Positions 7,318-13,573 of a stretch of 13,849 nt of DNA are shown piece by piece. The notes under the pieces are model-generated. The model saw nothing but the letters and a program-made list of their open reading frames with translations, ran no database searches and had not been told where the DNA came from. Position numbers and translations under genes: made by a program. Origin of the DNA: Clostridia bacterium (lineage in GTDB: Bacteria > Bacillota > Clostridia > UBA1381); contig JAFXBO010000126.1 of assembly GCA_017521775.1 (NCBI GenBank), forward strand, positions 1 to 13,849, written 5' to 3'. The stretch's first letter is position 1. Each line of letters begins with the position of its first letter.

Positions 7318-7731
7318 ATGGGCAAAAGACAAACAAGAAGCGAGGCAAGAATTGAGGCATTTAAGCTTATTTTTCAAACAGAGGTTAATAATGACGATAT
7401 TGACTTTTTGTTCGAGCATATGTTAGAGGAATTGCCTAAGTGTGCTGATAATATTGATTATATCAAAACAGCAGTGCTTGGAGTTATCAATAAAAAGGAA
7501 GAACTTGATGAGGAAATAAAGAAAAATCTAACAAGTGGCTGGAAATTAGAGAGAATAACAAAGGTATCATTAGCAGTTCTGCGTCTTGCTATTTTTGAAA
7601 TAAAATATATTGAAGATGTGCCGACAAATGTTGCAATAAATGAAGCGATTGAAATTGAAAAGAAATTTGACAATCCTGATAATTCTGCATTTGTCAACGG
7701 TGTGTTGGCAGGGTTTGTTAAGTCGTTATGA
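7318..7731 (+). CDS. nusB: Transcription antitermination factor NusB
   Basis: RNA-binding Nus factor that with NusE (ribosomal protein S10) supports antitermination on rRNA operons. The protein has 137 residues, normal for the family, and is all-helical. Family sequences are RQTRSEARIEAFKLIFQ near the N terminus, GWKLERITKVSLAVLRLA (74-91), VAINEAIEIEKKF (105-117) and AFVNGVLAGF (124-133). I chose ATG at 7318, which has GGAGA 8 bases upstream; the in-frame ATG at 7303 lies over that ribosome-binding site. It is first in an operon and overlaps the next gene by ATGA. Confidence 0.95.
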   Translation: MGKRQTRSEARIEAFKLIFQTEVNNDDIDFLFEHMLEELPKCADNIDYIKTAVLGVINKKEELDEEIKKNLTSGWKLERITKVSLAVLRLAIFEIKYIEDVPTNVAINEAIEIEKKFDNPDNSAFVNGVLAGFVKSL

Positions 7732-8648
7732 TTTATCTTGGTTTTGATACAAGTAATTATACCACTTCGGTTGCGTGTTGTGGGGAAATTTCGCTAAATA
7801 TCCGAAAGCTGTTAGAAGTTAAAAAGGGAGAAAGAGGGCTACGACAGAGTGATGCCCTTTTTCAGCATATAAAAAGACTTCCTGATTTATTCGGGGAACT
7901 CTCAGAAAAAATTAATATGAAAGATGTTAAAGGCATAGGAGTAAGCGTCAGTCCCCGAAGTGTTGACGGCTCATATATGCCTGTTTTTCTTGCAGGAGAA
8001 AGTTTTGCAAGAGTTTGTGCCGATTCCTTGGGCGTTCCTCTTTATAGTTTTTCTCATCAGGAAGGTCATATTATGGCAGGAATTCACTCTTGTGGCAATT
8101 TCGAGCTTTTGGAAAAACCATTTTTGAGCGTTCATTTGTCGGGAGGAACTTGTGAAATCCTTTTGACAAGATATGAAAATGGACATTTTGTGTCCGATAT
8201 AATTGGTGGAACAAAGGACATCAGTGCAGGTCAGCTTATTGACAGAGTCGGAGTTAAGCTCGGACTTAGTTTTCCGTGTGGAAAAGAATTAGAAAAAATT
8301 TCAAATAATTCAGAAAAAGAAATTAAATTGCCCGTTAACTCTTCCGATGGATATATAAATTTTTCGGGAATTGAAACGAAAGCGTTATCATTGGTTGGAA
8401 CGATTCCTGATGAGGACTTGGCAAAAAGCTTATTTATTGCTATTGCAAAGGCACTTTCTGATGCATTGAATTATTGTGTTTTGAAATATTCTTTAGAAAA
8501 TATTTTGATTGTAGGTGGCGTAATATCAAACAGCATAATAAAAGAATATTTAAGGCAAAATGTATCTGCGATGATTGATTTTGCGTCGGTAGAATTTTCG
8601 ACAGATAATGCACTTGGAATTGCACTTTTATGTGAAAGGAACAGATAA
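7728..8648 (+). CDS. TsaD/Kae1-like (peptidase M22 family) ASKHA-fold protein, diverged paralog
   Basis: Related to TsaD/Kae1, the tRNA threonylcarbamoyladenosine transferase formerly called O-sialoglycoprotein endopeptidase. At 306 residues it is shorter than true TsaD (about 335-345). Seen: the N-terminal phosphate loop FDTSNYTTSVA (6-16) in place of IETSxDET; the metal-site histidines in SHQEGH (H110 and H114); LSGGTCEILL (137-146), where TsaD has SGGHT; DRVGVKLGL (172-180); LIVGGVISN (260-268); and the late metal-site aspartate in STDNALGIAL (D293). The fold and metal ligands are kept, while several nucleotide-site residues differ. The role is therefore uncertain: an accessory t6A enzyme or something else. 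In my recollection similar genes sit between nusB and xseA in other Clostridia. ATGA overlap with nusB; TAATG overlap with xseA. Confidence 0.8.
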   Translation: MIYLGFDTSNYTTSVACCGEISLNIRKLLEVKKGERGLRQSDALFQHIKRLPDLFGELSEKINMKDVKGIGVSVSPRSVDGSYMPVFLAGESFARVCADSLGVPLYSFSHQEGHIMAGIHSCGNFELLEKPFLSVHLSGGTCEILLTRYENGHFVSDIIGGTKDISAGQLIDRVGVKLGLSFPCGKELEKISNNSEKEIKLPVNSSDGYINFSGIETKALSLVGTIPDEDLAKSLFIAIAKALSDALNYCVLKYSLENILIVGGVISNSIIKEYLRQNVSAMIDFASVEFSTDNALGIALLCERNR

Positions 8649-9847
8649 TGGAACAGATTATTGCAACCGTTTCGCAGTTAAACGGTTTTATTAAAAAAAC
8701 TTTTGAAGCAAACCCTGTTTTTTCGGATATCTGGATAAAGGGAGAAATTTCGAATTTTAAAAAACATTATTCAGGACACATCTACCTCACCTTAAAGGAT
8801 GAGGGCGGAGTGTTGAAAGCAGTTATGTTTAAATCAAGCGCATATTCTCTTTCCTTTACACCGTCTGACGGAATGAAGGTCATTGCCCGTGGTCGTGTTT
8901 CGGTATATGAGGCAAGTGGAGCGTACCAGTTATATATCAGCGAAATGCTTCCTGATGGTGTAGGAGAACTATATATTGCTTATGAAAAGCTGAAAAAGAA
9001 GCTGGAAGCTGAAGGTCTTTTTGATGAGGAACACAAAAAACCAATACCAAAATATCCATCATCAGTTGGTGTTGTGACAGCATCAACAGGTGCAGCAGTT
9101 CGTGATATTATAAATGTTATGACAAGAAGATATCCTTATGCAGAAATAATCGTATATCCTGCGCAGGTTCAGGGCGCAGGTGCAGCCGAGAGCATTGTTA
9201 AAGGAATTGAATATTTTAACAGGGAAAAAATATGTGATACAATCATTGTGGGCAGAGGTGGAGGCTCTATTGAGGATTTGTGGGCATTTAATGAGGAAAT
9301 GGTTGCATATGCAATCTATAATTCAGAAATTCCTATAGTTTCTGCAGTAGGTCACGAGGTTGATTTCACGATTTCTGATTTTGTTGCAGATTTGAGAGCG
9401 CCAACTCCATCGGCAGCTGCCGAGCTTGCAGTTCCGTCACAAACAGAATTGATGAGAAAAATTGAGGACCTCGAATATGCAATCAAAACTCTCCTTGTTT
9501 CAAATTTAAAAAATAAAAAGTTAAAATTAAATTCTGTAAAATTAATATCTCCTCAGGACATAATAGAAAATTACTTCCTGAGATTAGACGCATCAACAAA
9601 GGAAATAATAAATGGTATGGAAAAGGTTATTTCGATAAACAAGGAAAAGTATGTTGGAATTTTATCAAGACTTGATGCGCTGAGCCCATTAAAAGTTTTA
9701 AAAAGAGGATTTTCGGTGGCTGTTGATGAGAATGAAAATGTTATAAAGTCAGTTGCTGAGCTTGATGAAAAGAAAAATTTTGTTTTAAGACTTTTTGATG
9801 GGGAAAGAAATTGTCGGGTAATAAATAAGAAGGAAATAGGTGAATGA
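8648..9847 (+). CDS. xseA: Exodeoxyribonuclease VII large subunit
   Basis: Catalytic subunit of exonuclease VII, which degrades single-stranded DNA in repair. The 399 residues comprise an N-terminal OB-fold (about 1-105; FSDIWIKGEISNFK and SGHIYLTLKD) and the exonuclease VII catalytic domain. Key motifs are GVVTASTGAAVRDI (141-154), VGRGGGSIEDLWAF (201-214) and GHEVDFTISDFVADLRAPTP (235-254). A long helical region (about 266-350) follows, then a conserved LKRGFSVA near the C terminus. Length is usual for Firmicutes. The start codon shares one base with the preceding stop (TAATG), suggesting translational coupling. Confidence 0.96.
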   Translation: MEQIIATVSQLNGFIKKTFEANPVFSDIWIKGEISNFKKHYSGHIYLTLKDEGGVLKAVMFKSSAYSLSFTPSDGMKVIARGRVSVYEASGAYQLYISEMLPDGVGELYIAYEKLKKKLEAEGLFDEEHKKPIPKYPSSVGVVTASTGAAVRDIINVMTRRYPYAEIIVYPAQVQGAGAAESIVKGIEYFNREKICDTIIVGRGGGSIEDLWAFNEEMVAYAIYNSEIPIVSAVGHEVDFTISDFVADLRAPTPSAAAELAVPSQTELMRKIEDLEYAIKTLLVSNLKNKKLKLNSVKLISPQDIIENYFLRLDASTKEIINGMEKVISINKEKYVGILSRLDALSPLKVLKRGFSVAVDENENVIKSVAELDEKKNFVLRLFDGERNCRVINKKEIGE

Positions 9848-9848
9848 T

Positions 9849-10070
9849 ATGACTAAAAATTTTGAAGCTTCAATGAAAGAGTTAGAGGAAATTGCAGAAA
9901 AGCTTTCTTGCGGAGAAATTTCGCTTGATGAATCAATTAAGCTTTTTGAAGATGGTATGAAATTATCAAAAAGCTGTCAGAAAATTTTGGAGGATGCTGA
10001 GAAAAAGGTTAATATTCTTCTCGAAAAAGATGGAGAAATGAAAAAACAATCTTTTGAGAGTGAGGAATAA
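9849..10070 (+). CDS. xseB: Exodeoxyribonuclease VII small subunit
   Basis: Small helical subunit that binds the XseA helical region to build exonuclease VII. The protein has 73 residues with the family pattern FEASMKELEEIAEKL near the N terminus, then GEISLDESIKLFEDGMKL and CQKILEDAEKKV. I chose ATG at 9849, with AGGTGA 6 bases upstream, over an in-frame GTG at 9840 that overlaps the end of xseA. The two genes are separated by one base. Confidence 0.93.
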   Translation: MTKNFEASMKELEEIAEKLSCGEISLDESIKLFEDGMKLSKSCQKILEDAEKKVNILLEKDGEMKKQSFESEE

Positions 10071-10073
10071 TAA

Positions 10074-10523
10074 ATGAGTGGGTTTTTTGAGGTCTTTAAA
10101 AATTCAGTTATTTTTACTGCAATACTTGGTTGGTTTATTGCTCAGTCACTAAAGGTCATACTTGTTTTTTTAAAACATAAAAAATTAGATTTCAGAAGAT
10201 TTATAGGCTCGGGAGGAATGCCGAGTTCACATTCATCTACGGTTATGGCGTTGTCTACTGCCATTGGATTGACCGAAGGGTTTTTAAGTAATATGTACGC
10301 AGTCAGTCTTGTGTTAGCGCTTATTGTTATGTACGATGCAGCAGGTGTCAGGCGTGCAGCAGGTCAACAGGCAAGAATTCTTAATAAAATTGTTGAGGAA
10401 TGGGGGAAGTCAAGCTTTTCCGATACCGAAAAGAAATTAAAAGAGCTTTTGGGACATACTCCTGTTGAGGTTTTATCGGGTGCTGTCTTGGGTATTCTGA
10501 TTGCAGTTATAAGACATATATAA
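10074..10523 (+). CDS. Divergent PAP2 family membrane protein (YuiD type)
   Basis: Small integral membrane protein of the divergent PAP2 family (Pfam DUF212), related to phosphatidic-acid phosphatase/vanadium haloperoxidase enzymes; the substrate is not known. The 149 residues show hydrophobic segments at about 11-32, 55-67, 74-88 and 131-147. Conserved motifs are GGMPSSHSS (47-55), MYDAAGVRRAAGQQA (86-100) and LKELLGHTPVEV (122-133). The histidine and arginine motifs suggest a kept phosphatase-like site. ATG at 10074 has GAGGA 7 bases upstream and lies 3 bases after xseB, so it closes the operon. Confidence 0.9.
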   Translation: MSGFFEVFKNSVIFTAILGWFIAQSLKVILVFLKHKKLDFRRFIGSGGMPSSHSSTVMALSTAIGLTEGFLSNMYAVSLVLALIVMYDAAGVRRAAGQQARILNKIVEEWGKSSFSDTEKKLKELLGHTPVEVLSGAVLGILIAVIRHI

Positions 10524-10606
10524 TTTTTTGAAAATTTGGATAAAATTAAGTTTCTTTTGGCAAATATTTTCGCACATATTAAAAGCATATCAGTGCAAAA
10601 TAAGAG

Positions 10607-10641
10607 TGTAATCAAAATTGATGATTACATTTAATTAAATG
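10607..10641 (+). terminator. Weak candidate terminator of the nusB-yuiD operon
   Basis: TGTAATCA (10607-10614) pairs with TGATTACA (10622-10629) around a 7-base loop and is followed by an A/T-rich tail (TTTAATTAAAT) rather than a clean T-run. The stem is A/T-rich, so termination would be partial, and the SASP gene downstream may receive some read-through. No other terminator is seen between the two genes. Confidence 0.4.
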
Positions 10642-10686
10642 ACAGACGGGATTAAAAGTCCAAAAAAATTAATGGAGGAAAGTATT

Positions 10687-10941
10687 ATGTCAAAGAACAA
10701 GATTGTAGTTCCAGAAGCTAAAAAGGCTATGGAAAACTTCAAGATGGAAGCAGCAAACGAAGTTGGTGTTAACTTAAAGCAAGGTTACAATGGTGACCTA
10801 ACATCAAGACAGGCTGGTTCAATTGGTGGACAGATGGTTAAGAAGATTTGCCCCGAACGAAATAAGAGTTTTGACAGAAATTATAGGTGGCTTGACGGAC
10901 ACTTGAAAACTATTTCTTATACCTATACAGTAACCGCATAA
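10687..10941 (+). CDS. Alpha/beta-type small acid-soluble spore protein with aberrant C terminus
   Basis: SASPs coat and protect DNA in the forespore and are degraded at germination. Residues 1-53 are a clear alpha/beta-type SASP: IVVPEAKKAMENFKMEAANE (likely GPR protease region), EVGVNLKQGYNGDL and the DNA-binding TSRQAGSIGGQMVKK. Family members normally continue with a short M-I-E-type helix and end at about 60-70 residues. Here residues 54-84 instead read ICPERNKSF...YTYTVTA, with Cys and Trp, which are rare in SASPs. This looks like an out-of-frame or foreign tail joined at about 10847. ATG at 10687 has GGAGG 8 bases upstream; an in-frame ATG at 10639 would add 16 residues foreign to the family. 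No convincing SigG promoter was found. Confidence 0.85.
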   Translation: MSKNKIVVPEAKKAMENFKMEAANEVGVNLKQGYNGDLTSRQAGSIGGQMVKKICPERNKSFDRNYRWLDGHLKTISYTYTVTA

Positions 10942-10942
10942 A

Positions 10943-10987
10943 TATATTGCGCATGGCGATTAAATTGCTGTGCGTAATATTTTTTTA
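10943..10987 (+). terminator. Intrinsic terminator after the SASP gene
   Basis: A long imperfect stem, 5' arm from 10945 (ATATTGCGCA) and 3' arm ending near 10980 (TGCGTAATAT), with wobble pairs and an inner GCGAT/ATTGC stem, is followed by an uninterrupted T-run (10980-10986). It separates the SASP gene from the toxin-antitoxin promoter. Confidence 0.8.
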
Positions 10988-11003
10988 GAAATTTAAAATT
11001 TGT

Positions 11004-11044
11004 TGTTGTATTTTACTTAAAATTATGATACAATAATTACAACA
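11004..11044 (+). promoter_or_regulatory. Toxin-antitoxin promoter with operator-like inverted repeats
   Basis: An extended -10, TG-A-TACAAT (11026-11034), is preceded 17 bases upstream by a poor -35 (TTGTAT, 11006-11011). The 7-bp inverted repeat TGTTGTA (11004-11010) and TACAACA (11038-11044) brackets the promoter, and TACAA also occurs at 11029-11033. Antitoxins of the Phd/YefM family usually repress their own operon through such palindromes, so these are plausible operator half-sites. Confidence 0.5.
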
Positions 11045-11065
11045 GATAATAAAGGAGGTTATTAT

Positions 11066-11311
11066 ATGCCAAATATCAGACCTGTTTCAGATTTGAGAAA
11101 TTACGCAGAGGTATTAAAAGAAATTTCATTTGACGAGCCAGTATTTCTTACAAAGAACGGCAGAGGTCGTTATGCCATTGTCGATATGGAAGAATATGAA
11201 AAAACAAAAGCAATCATTAAACTTATGGGCAAACTTGCCGAAGCCGAAAAATCCGTAAAAGAAAACGGCTGGATATCTAATGACGATGTTAAAGCTGCTT
11301 TGGGGGTATGA
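11066..11311 (+). CDS. Phd/YefM-family antitoxin
   Basis: Antitoxin of a type II module: it binds and neutralises the toxin encoded next and probably represses the operon. The 81 residues begin with the Phd/YefM fold (IRPVSDLRNYAEVLKEIS, 4-21; EPVFLTKNGRGRYAIVDMEE, 24-43), the dimeric DNA-binding part. A helical C terminus (about 44-81) would wrap the toxin. ATG at 11066 has GGAGG 7 bases upstream. It overlaps the toxin gene by ATGA, the standard arrangement for such pairs. Confidence 0.9.
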   Translation: MPNIRPVSDLRNYAEVLKEISFDEPVFLTKNGRGRYAIVDMEEYEKTKAIIKLMGKLAEAEKSVKENGWISNDDVKAALGV

Positions 11312-11643
11312 TGATGAAAATACGAGTTACCCCTACTGCATTAAATGACCTTAAAGAAATCAAGTCTTATATCGAAAATGATTTGTCAAATCCCATAGCT
11401 GCAAATAATGTAATTAAGCGTATAATTGACGATTATAGTCGCTTGGAAATTTCTCCCCATATGGGACCGTCATTATCGACCAAAGTGCCTTTTGATACAG
11501 ATTACCGCTTTATCGTCAGCGGAAATTATCTTGTATTCTACAAAGCCGATGACGAATATGTTTCAATTTATCGTATCTTGTATGGTCGCCGTGATTACCT
11601 TAAAATCATTTTTGATGATATTGAATTAAACGACGAAGAATAA
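11308..11643 (+). CDS. RelE/ParE-family toxin
   Basis: Toxin of the type II pair. The 111-residue protein has the RelE/ParE pattern: an N-terminal strand and helices (VTPTALNDLKEIKSYIEND), then a beta core with YRFIVSGNYLVFYKA (66-80) and YVSIYRILYGRRDYLKII (84-101), closest to ParE-like members. RelE proteins cut mRNA at the ribosome while ParE proteins inhibit gyrase; the sequence alone does not settle which applies. Three ATG codons in a row (11308, 11311, 11314) could each serve as start. GGGGG at 11302-11306 is too close to the first, so 11311 or 11314 may be used. A terminator follows within 5 bases. Confidence 0.88.
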   Translation: MMMKIRVTPTALNDLKEIKSYIENDLSNPIAANNVIKRIIDDYSRLEISPHMGPSLSTKVPFDTDYRFIVSGNYLVFYKADDEYVSIYRILYGRRDYLKIIFDDIELNDEE

Positions 11644-11647
11644 ACGA

Positions 11648-11688
11648 ACACCCTCAAAGAGTAAACAATTCCTTTGAGGGTGTTTTTG
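11648..11688 (+). terminator. Intrinsic terminator of the toxin-antitoxin operon
   Basis: A perfect 12-bp stem (11648-11659 with 11672-11683) is followed on the plus strand by TTTT and further T residues. It lies between two convergent units. The minus strand lacks a T-run after the stem, so termination of the leftward zinc-ribbon cassette here is less sure. Confidence 0.9.
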
Positions 11689-11698
11689 TATCTACAAT

Positions 11699-12241
11699 TT
11701 ATTTGCTATTCATATTTTTATTCTTGCGAAACTGTTTATAACTAAAATATAGAAAAACTGCACTTGCCAACGAACAAATGATGCTTATAATAGCTTTAAT
11801 TCTTATTCCCCAAATTCGTTTTGACCAACTAGCCATTAATTCTTTGTAAGAATTAGCAATAGAACGATATGAGGAGCTTAAAAATCCTCCTGAATTTGCT
11901 GTAGCTGATGTATCTCTGTATCCATCCAAACATTCGTTATATTGTTGGACATAATAAGAATAATTACTTGATGTTAATTGGGTTATAGCAATAATCAAGC
12001 ACGTTAATGTTAGAACTCCGAGAACTACCATGATTACCACATTATATTTATTAACAATCTCTAAAATCTTTTCTTTTGCAAGTTTAATTTTTGGATTGAT
12101 GCTTTTCTCGGGGATGTCAGTTTTTCCGGTTGTTGCAGACACTACTATTGTGCTTGGTTCATTATCGTTAACGGCGATATTACAATTCTCACATACATTT
12201 GTGTTTTCTGGCAACAAAGTGCCACAATTTCTACAATACAT
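11699..12241 (-). CDS. Zinc-ribbon membrane protein, function unknown
   Basis: Not recognised beyond its parts. An N-terminal zinc ribbon of the form MYCRNCGTLLP (C3, C6) and VCENC (C17, C20) is followed by a polar linker and two membrane segments (about 67-88 and 147-168). A loop of about 55 residues between them is rich in Ser and Tyr. The basic C-terminal tail (KQFRKNKN) and basic residues next to both segments favour both ends in the cytoplasm, with the loop outside. ATG at 12241 follows GAGGAGAG, which overlaps the stop of the upstream gene, so translation is probably coupled. Last gene of the minus-strand cassette. Proteins with this ribbon-plus-membrane design are common in Clostridia and mostly uncharacterised. 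Confidence 0.75.
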   Translation of the reverse strand: MYCRNCGTLLPENTNVCENCNIAVNDNEPSTIVVSATTGKTDIPEKSINPKIKLAKEKILEIVNKYNVVIMVVLGVLTLTCLIIAITQLTSSNYSYYVQQYNECLDGYRDTSATANSGGFLSSSYRSIANSYKELMASWSKRIWGIRIKAIISIICSLASAVFLYFSYKQFRKNKNMNSK

Positions 12242-12253
12242 AAAATCTCTCCT

Positions 12254-13549
12254 CTAATCTATTAATGTTACGGTAATTTTTGAGATTGAAGTGTTTCTAG
12301 GTACCGACAATCTAAATGTTTTTGATTCCCCCGGGGATAAGCCCTCGGAACCAACTGCATAAGTCCAATCCGTATCAAGCACATTTCCGTTAGAATCTTT
12401 AAAAGCACCTTTTACTTTTACATAAGAATATGTTTTCTTACCATTATTTGTAACACTTCCGGTACATACTTCGTACGAAGAATTATCAGTTAGTTGTAAA
12501 TTTGAAATCTTTATAGCAGAATACATTGATTCATAAGATGATCCTGAGCTTGAAGAAGATTTCAAACTACCACCCTTTTTATATTCGTAATCGGATTCAA
12601 CAATCATATAACCTGACTTTACAACAAATTTGTCATTCAACCATTTAAAATAACCTCGCTTTGGATGCCATTCTATAGTGTCGTCTAATTCGGTATCTGA
12701 ACTTGACCATTTCATTGTTCCTTCATCGCCATCTATTGTAATTTGTTTCCAATCATCATATGTCCATGTCCCCTGCATTGCATTTCGCATATCTTCGACA
12801 GAGGAATATGTAACTCTGCTATTTAAAACAATCGCATTTATGATTAAGCATAAAAATGCAAATGCTACAACGCCAATTATGCTATATTTAATTGTATTTT
12901 TCTTTTTGGTTTCTTCTGCTTTGATTTTTCGCTCAATTTCTTTTTCCTTGTGTTCAGCTATTAAAGAATCAAGAACTTCTGCGGTTTCATATTGAAAAGC
13001 ATTAATTTTTTCTAAGCCACATTTTACACAAGTATCGTCATTGATTAAATTGAATTTTCCACAAGAGCAAACCCAACCATTATCTAATGATAATGGCTTG
13101 TTAACAATCGCAGGATTTATTTCACGCAAAGAAGCAAGTACTAATGCTTCTTCTTCGTTATTTGAGTCATATTCTTCTATTTCATACTCAATATAATTGG
13201 GTTCATCGTATGTAATAACTGTCCCATCTGCAAAGCAATACTGACTTTCGGTTAATTCGATTTTTCTAATTTCGGAATTTGGTAATGTAAACTTCAGATT
13301 TTTTACGCTACCTTCATATTCTACTGATAAATCTTGTAAAACGATAAGAAATGAATCATTATTGTTTATGTTAACAACATCTCCAAAAGAATTATATCCT
13401 TTCCCTTTGAATTTAATGGCATTCATTGTTTTGTTATAAACATTAGTAAATGAAACATACGCTGTTGGTATGTCATTCACAACTTTAACGTCAAATGTTA
13501 AATCCTTGATACAAGAATTTAAATCTAACTTGATTTGCTTACTTATCAT
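12254..13549 (-). CDS. Membrane protein with zinc ribbon and C-terminal FxLYD-like domain
   Basis: A 431-residue protein of unknown function. The N-terminal part (about 1-145) is beta-rich and unrecognised. A zinc ribbon with W159, C161, C163, C174 and C177 (WVCSCG, then CVKCG) resembles the RanBP2-like/ribbon type. A highly charged helix (about 192-218) leads to a single membrane segment (about 222-243). Outside lie a Trp-rich region (about 250-325, GTWTYDDW, EWHPKRGYFKWL), a Ser-rich linker (328-340) and a C-terminal beta domain (about 343-431) like FxLYD domains (LQLTDNSSYEVCTGSVTNN, LSPGESKTFRLSVP). Topology would be ribbon inside, FxLYD-like domain outside. ATG at 13549 has GGAGGA 5 bases upstream. 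Its promoter is not seen here. Confidence 0.75.
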   Translation of the reverse strand: MISKQIKLDLNSCIKDLTFDVKVVNDIPTAYVSFTNVYNKTMNAIKFKGKGYNSFGDVVNINNNDSFLIVLQDLSVEYEGSVKNLKFTLPNSEIRKIELTESQYCFADGTVITYDEPNYIEYEIEEYDSNNEEEALVLASLREINPAIVNKPLSLDNGWVCSCGKFNLINDDTCVKCGLEKINAFQYETAEVLDSLIAEHKEKEIERKIKAEETKKKNTIKYSIIGVVAFAFLCLIINAIVLNSRVTYSSVEDMRNAMQGTWTYDDWKQITIDGDEGTMKWSSSDTELDDTIEWHPKRGYFKWLNDKFVVKSGYMIVESDYEYKKGGSLKSSSSSGSSYESMYSAIKISNLQLTDNSSYEVCTGSVTNNGKKTYSYVKVKGAFKDSNGNVLDTDWTYAVGSEGLSPGESKTFRLSVPRNTSISKITVTLID

Positions 13550-13573
13550 AATTATCCTCCTATTTTTATGGTA

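Noticed and set aside
7223..7426. Plus-strand open frame starting in the SLH terminator
   Set aside because: It begins inside the terminator loop and overlaps nusB in another frame; nusB is certain.
7728..8648. Calling this gene tsaD
   Set aside because: Too short, with changed nucleotide-site motifs; it is in the superfamily but probably not the canonical enzyme.
9840..9848. GTG start of xseB
   Set aside because: ATG 9849 gives the usual XseB N terminus and better spacing from AGGTGA.
10575..10589. CATATTA (10575) and GCATA (10585) as SigG promoter parts for the SASP gene
   Set aside because: Each matches one half of the SigG consensus but they are in the wrong order, and neither has a partner at 17-18 bases.
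10639..10686. Upstream ATG extending the SASP by 16 residues
   Set aside because: GGAGG at 10674-10678 clearly serves the ATG at 10687, and MSKNKIVVPEA is the standard SASP N terminus.
12678..12995. Plus-strand open frame antisense to the 431-residue gene
   Set aside because: It is the antisense shadow of the membrane and zinc-ribbon region, with no ribosome-binding site or family likeness.
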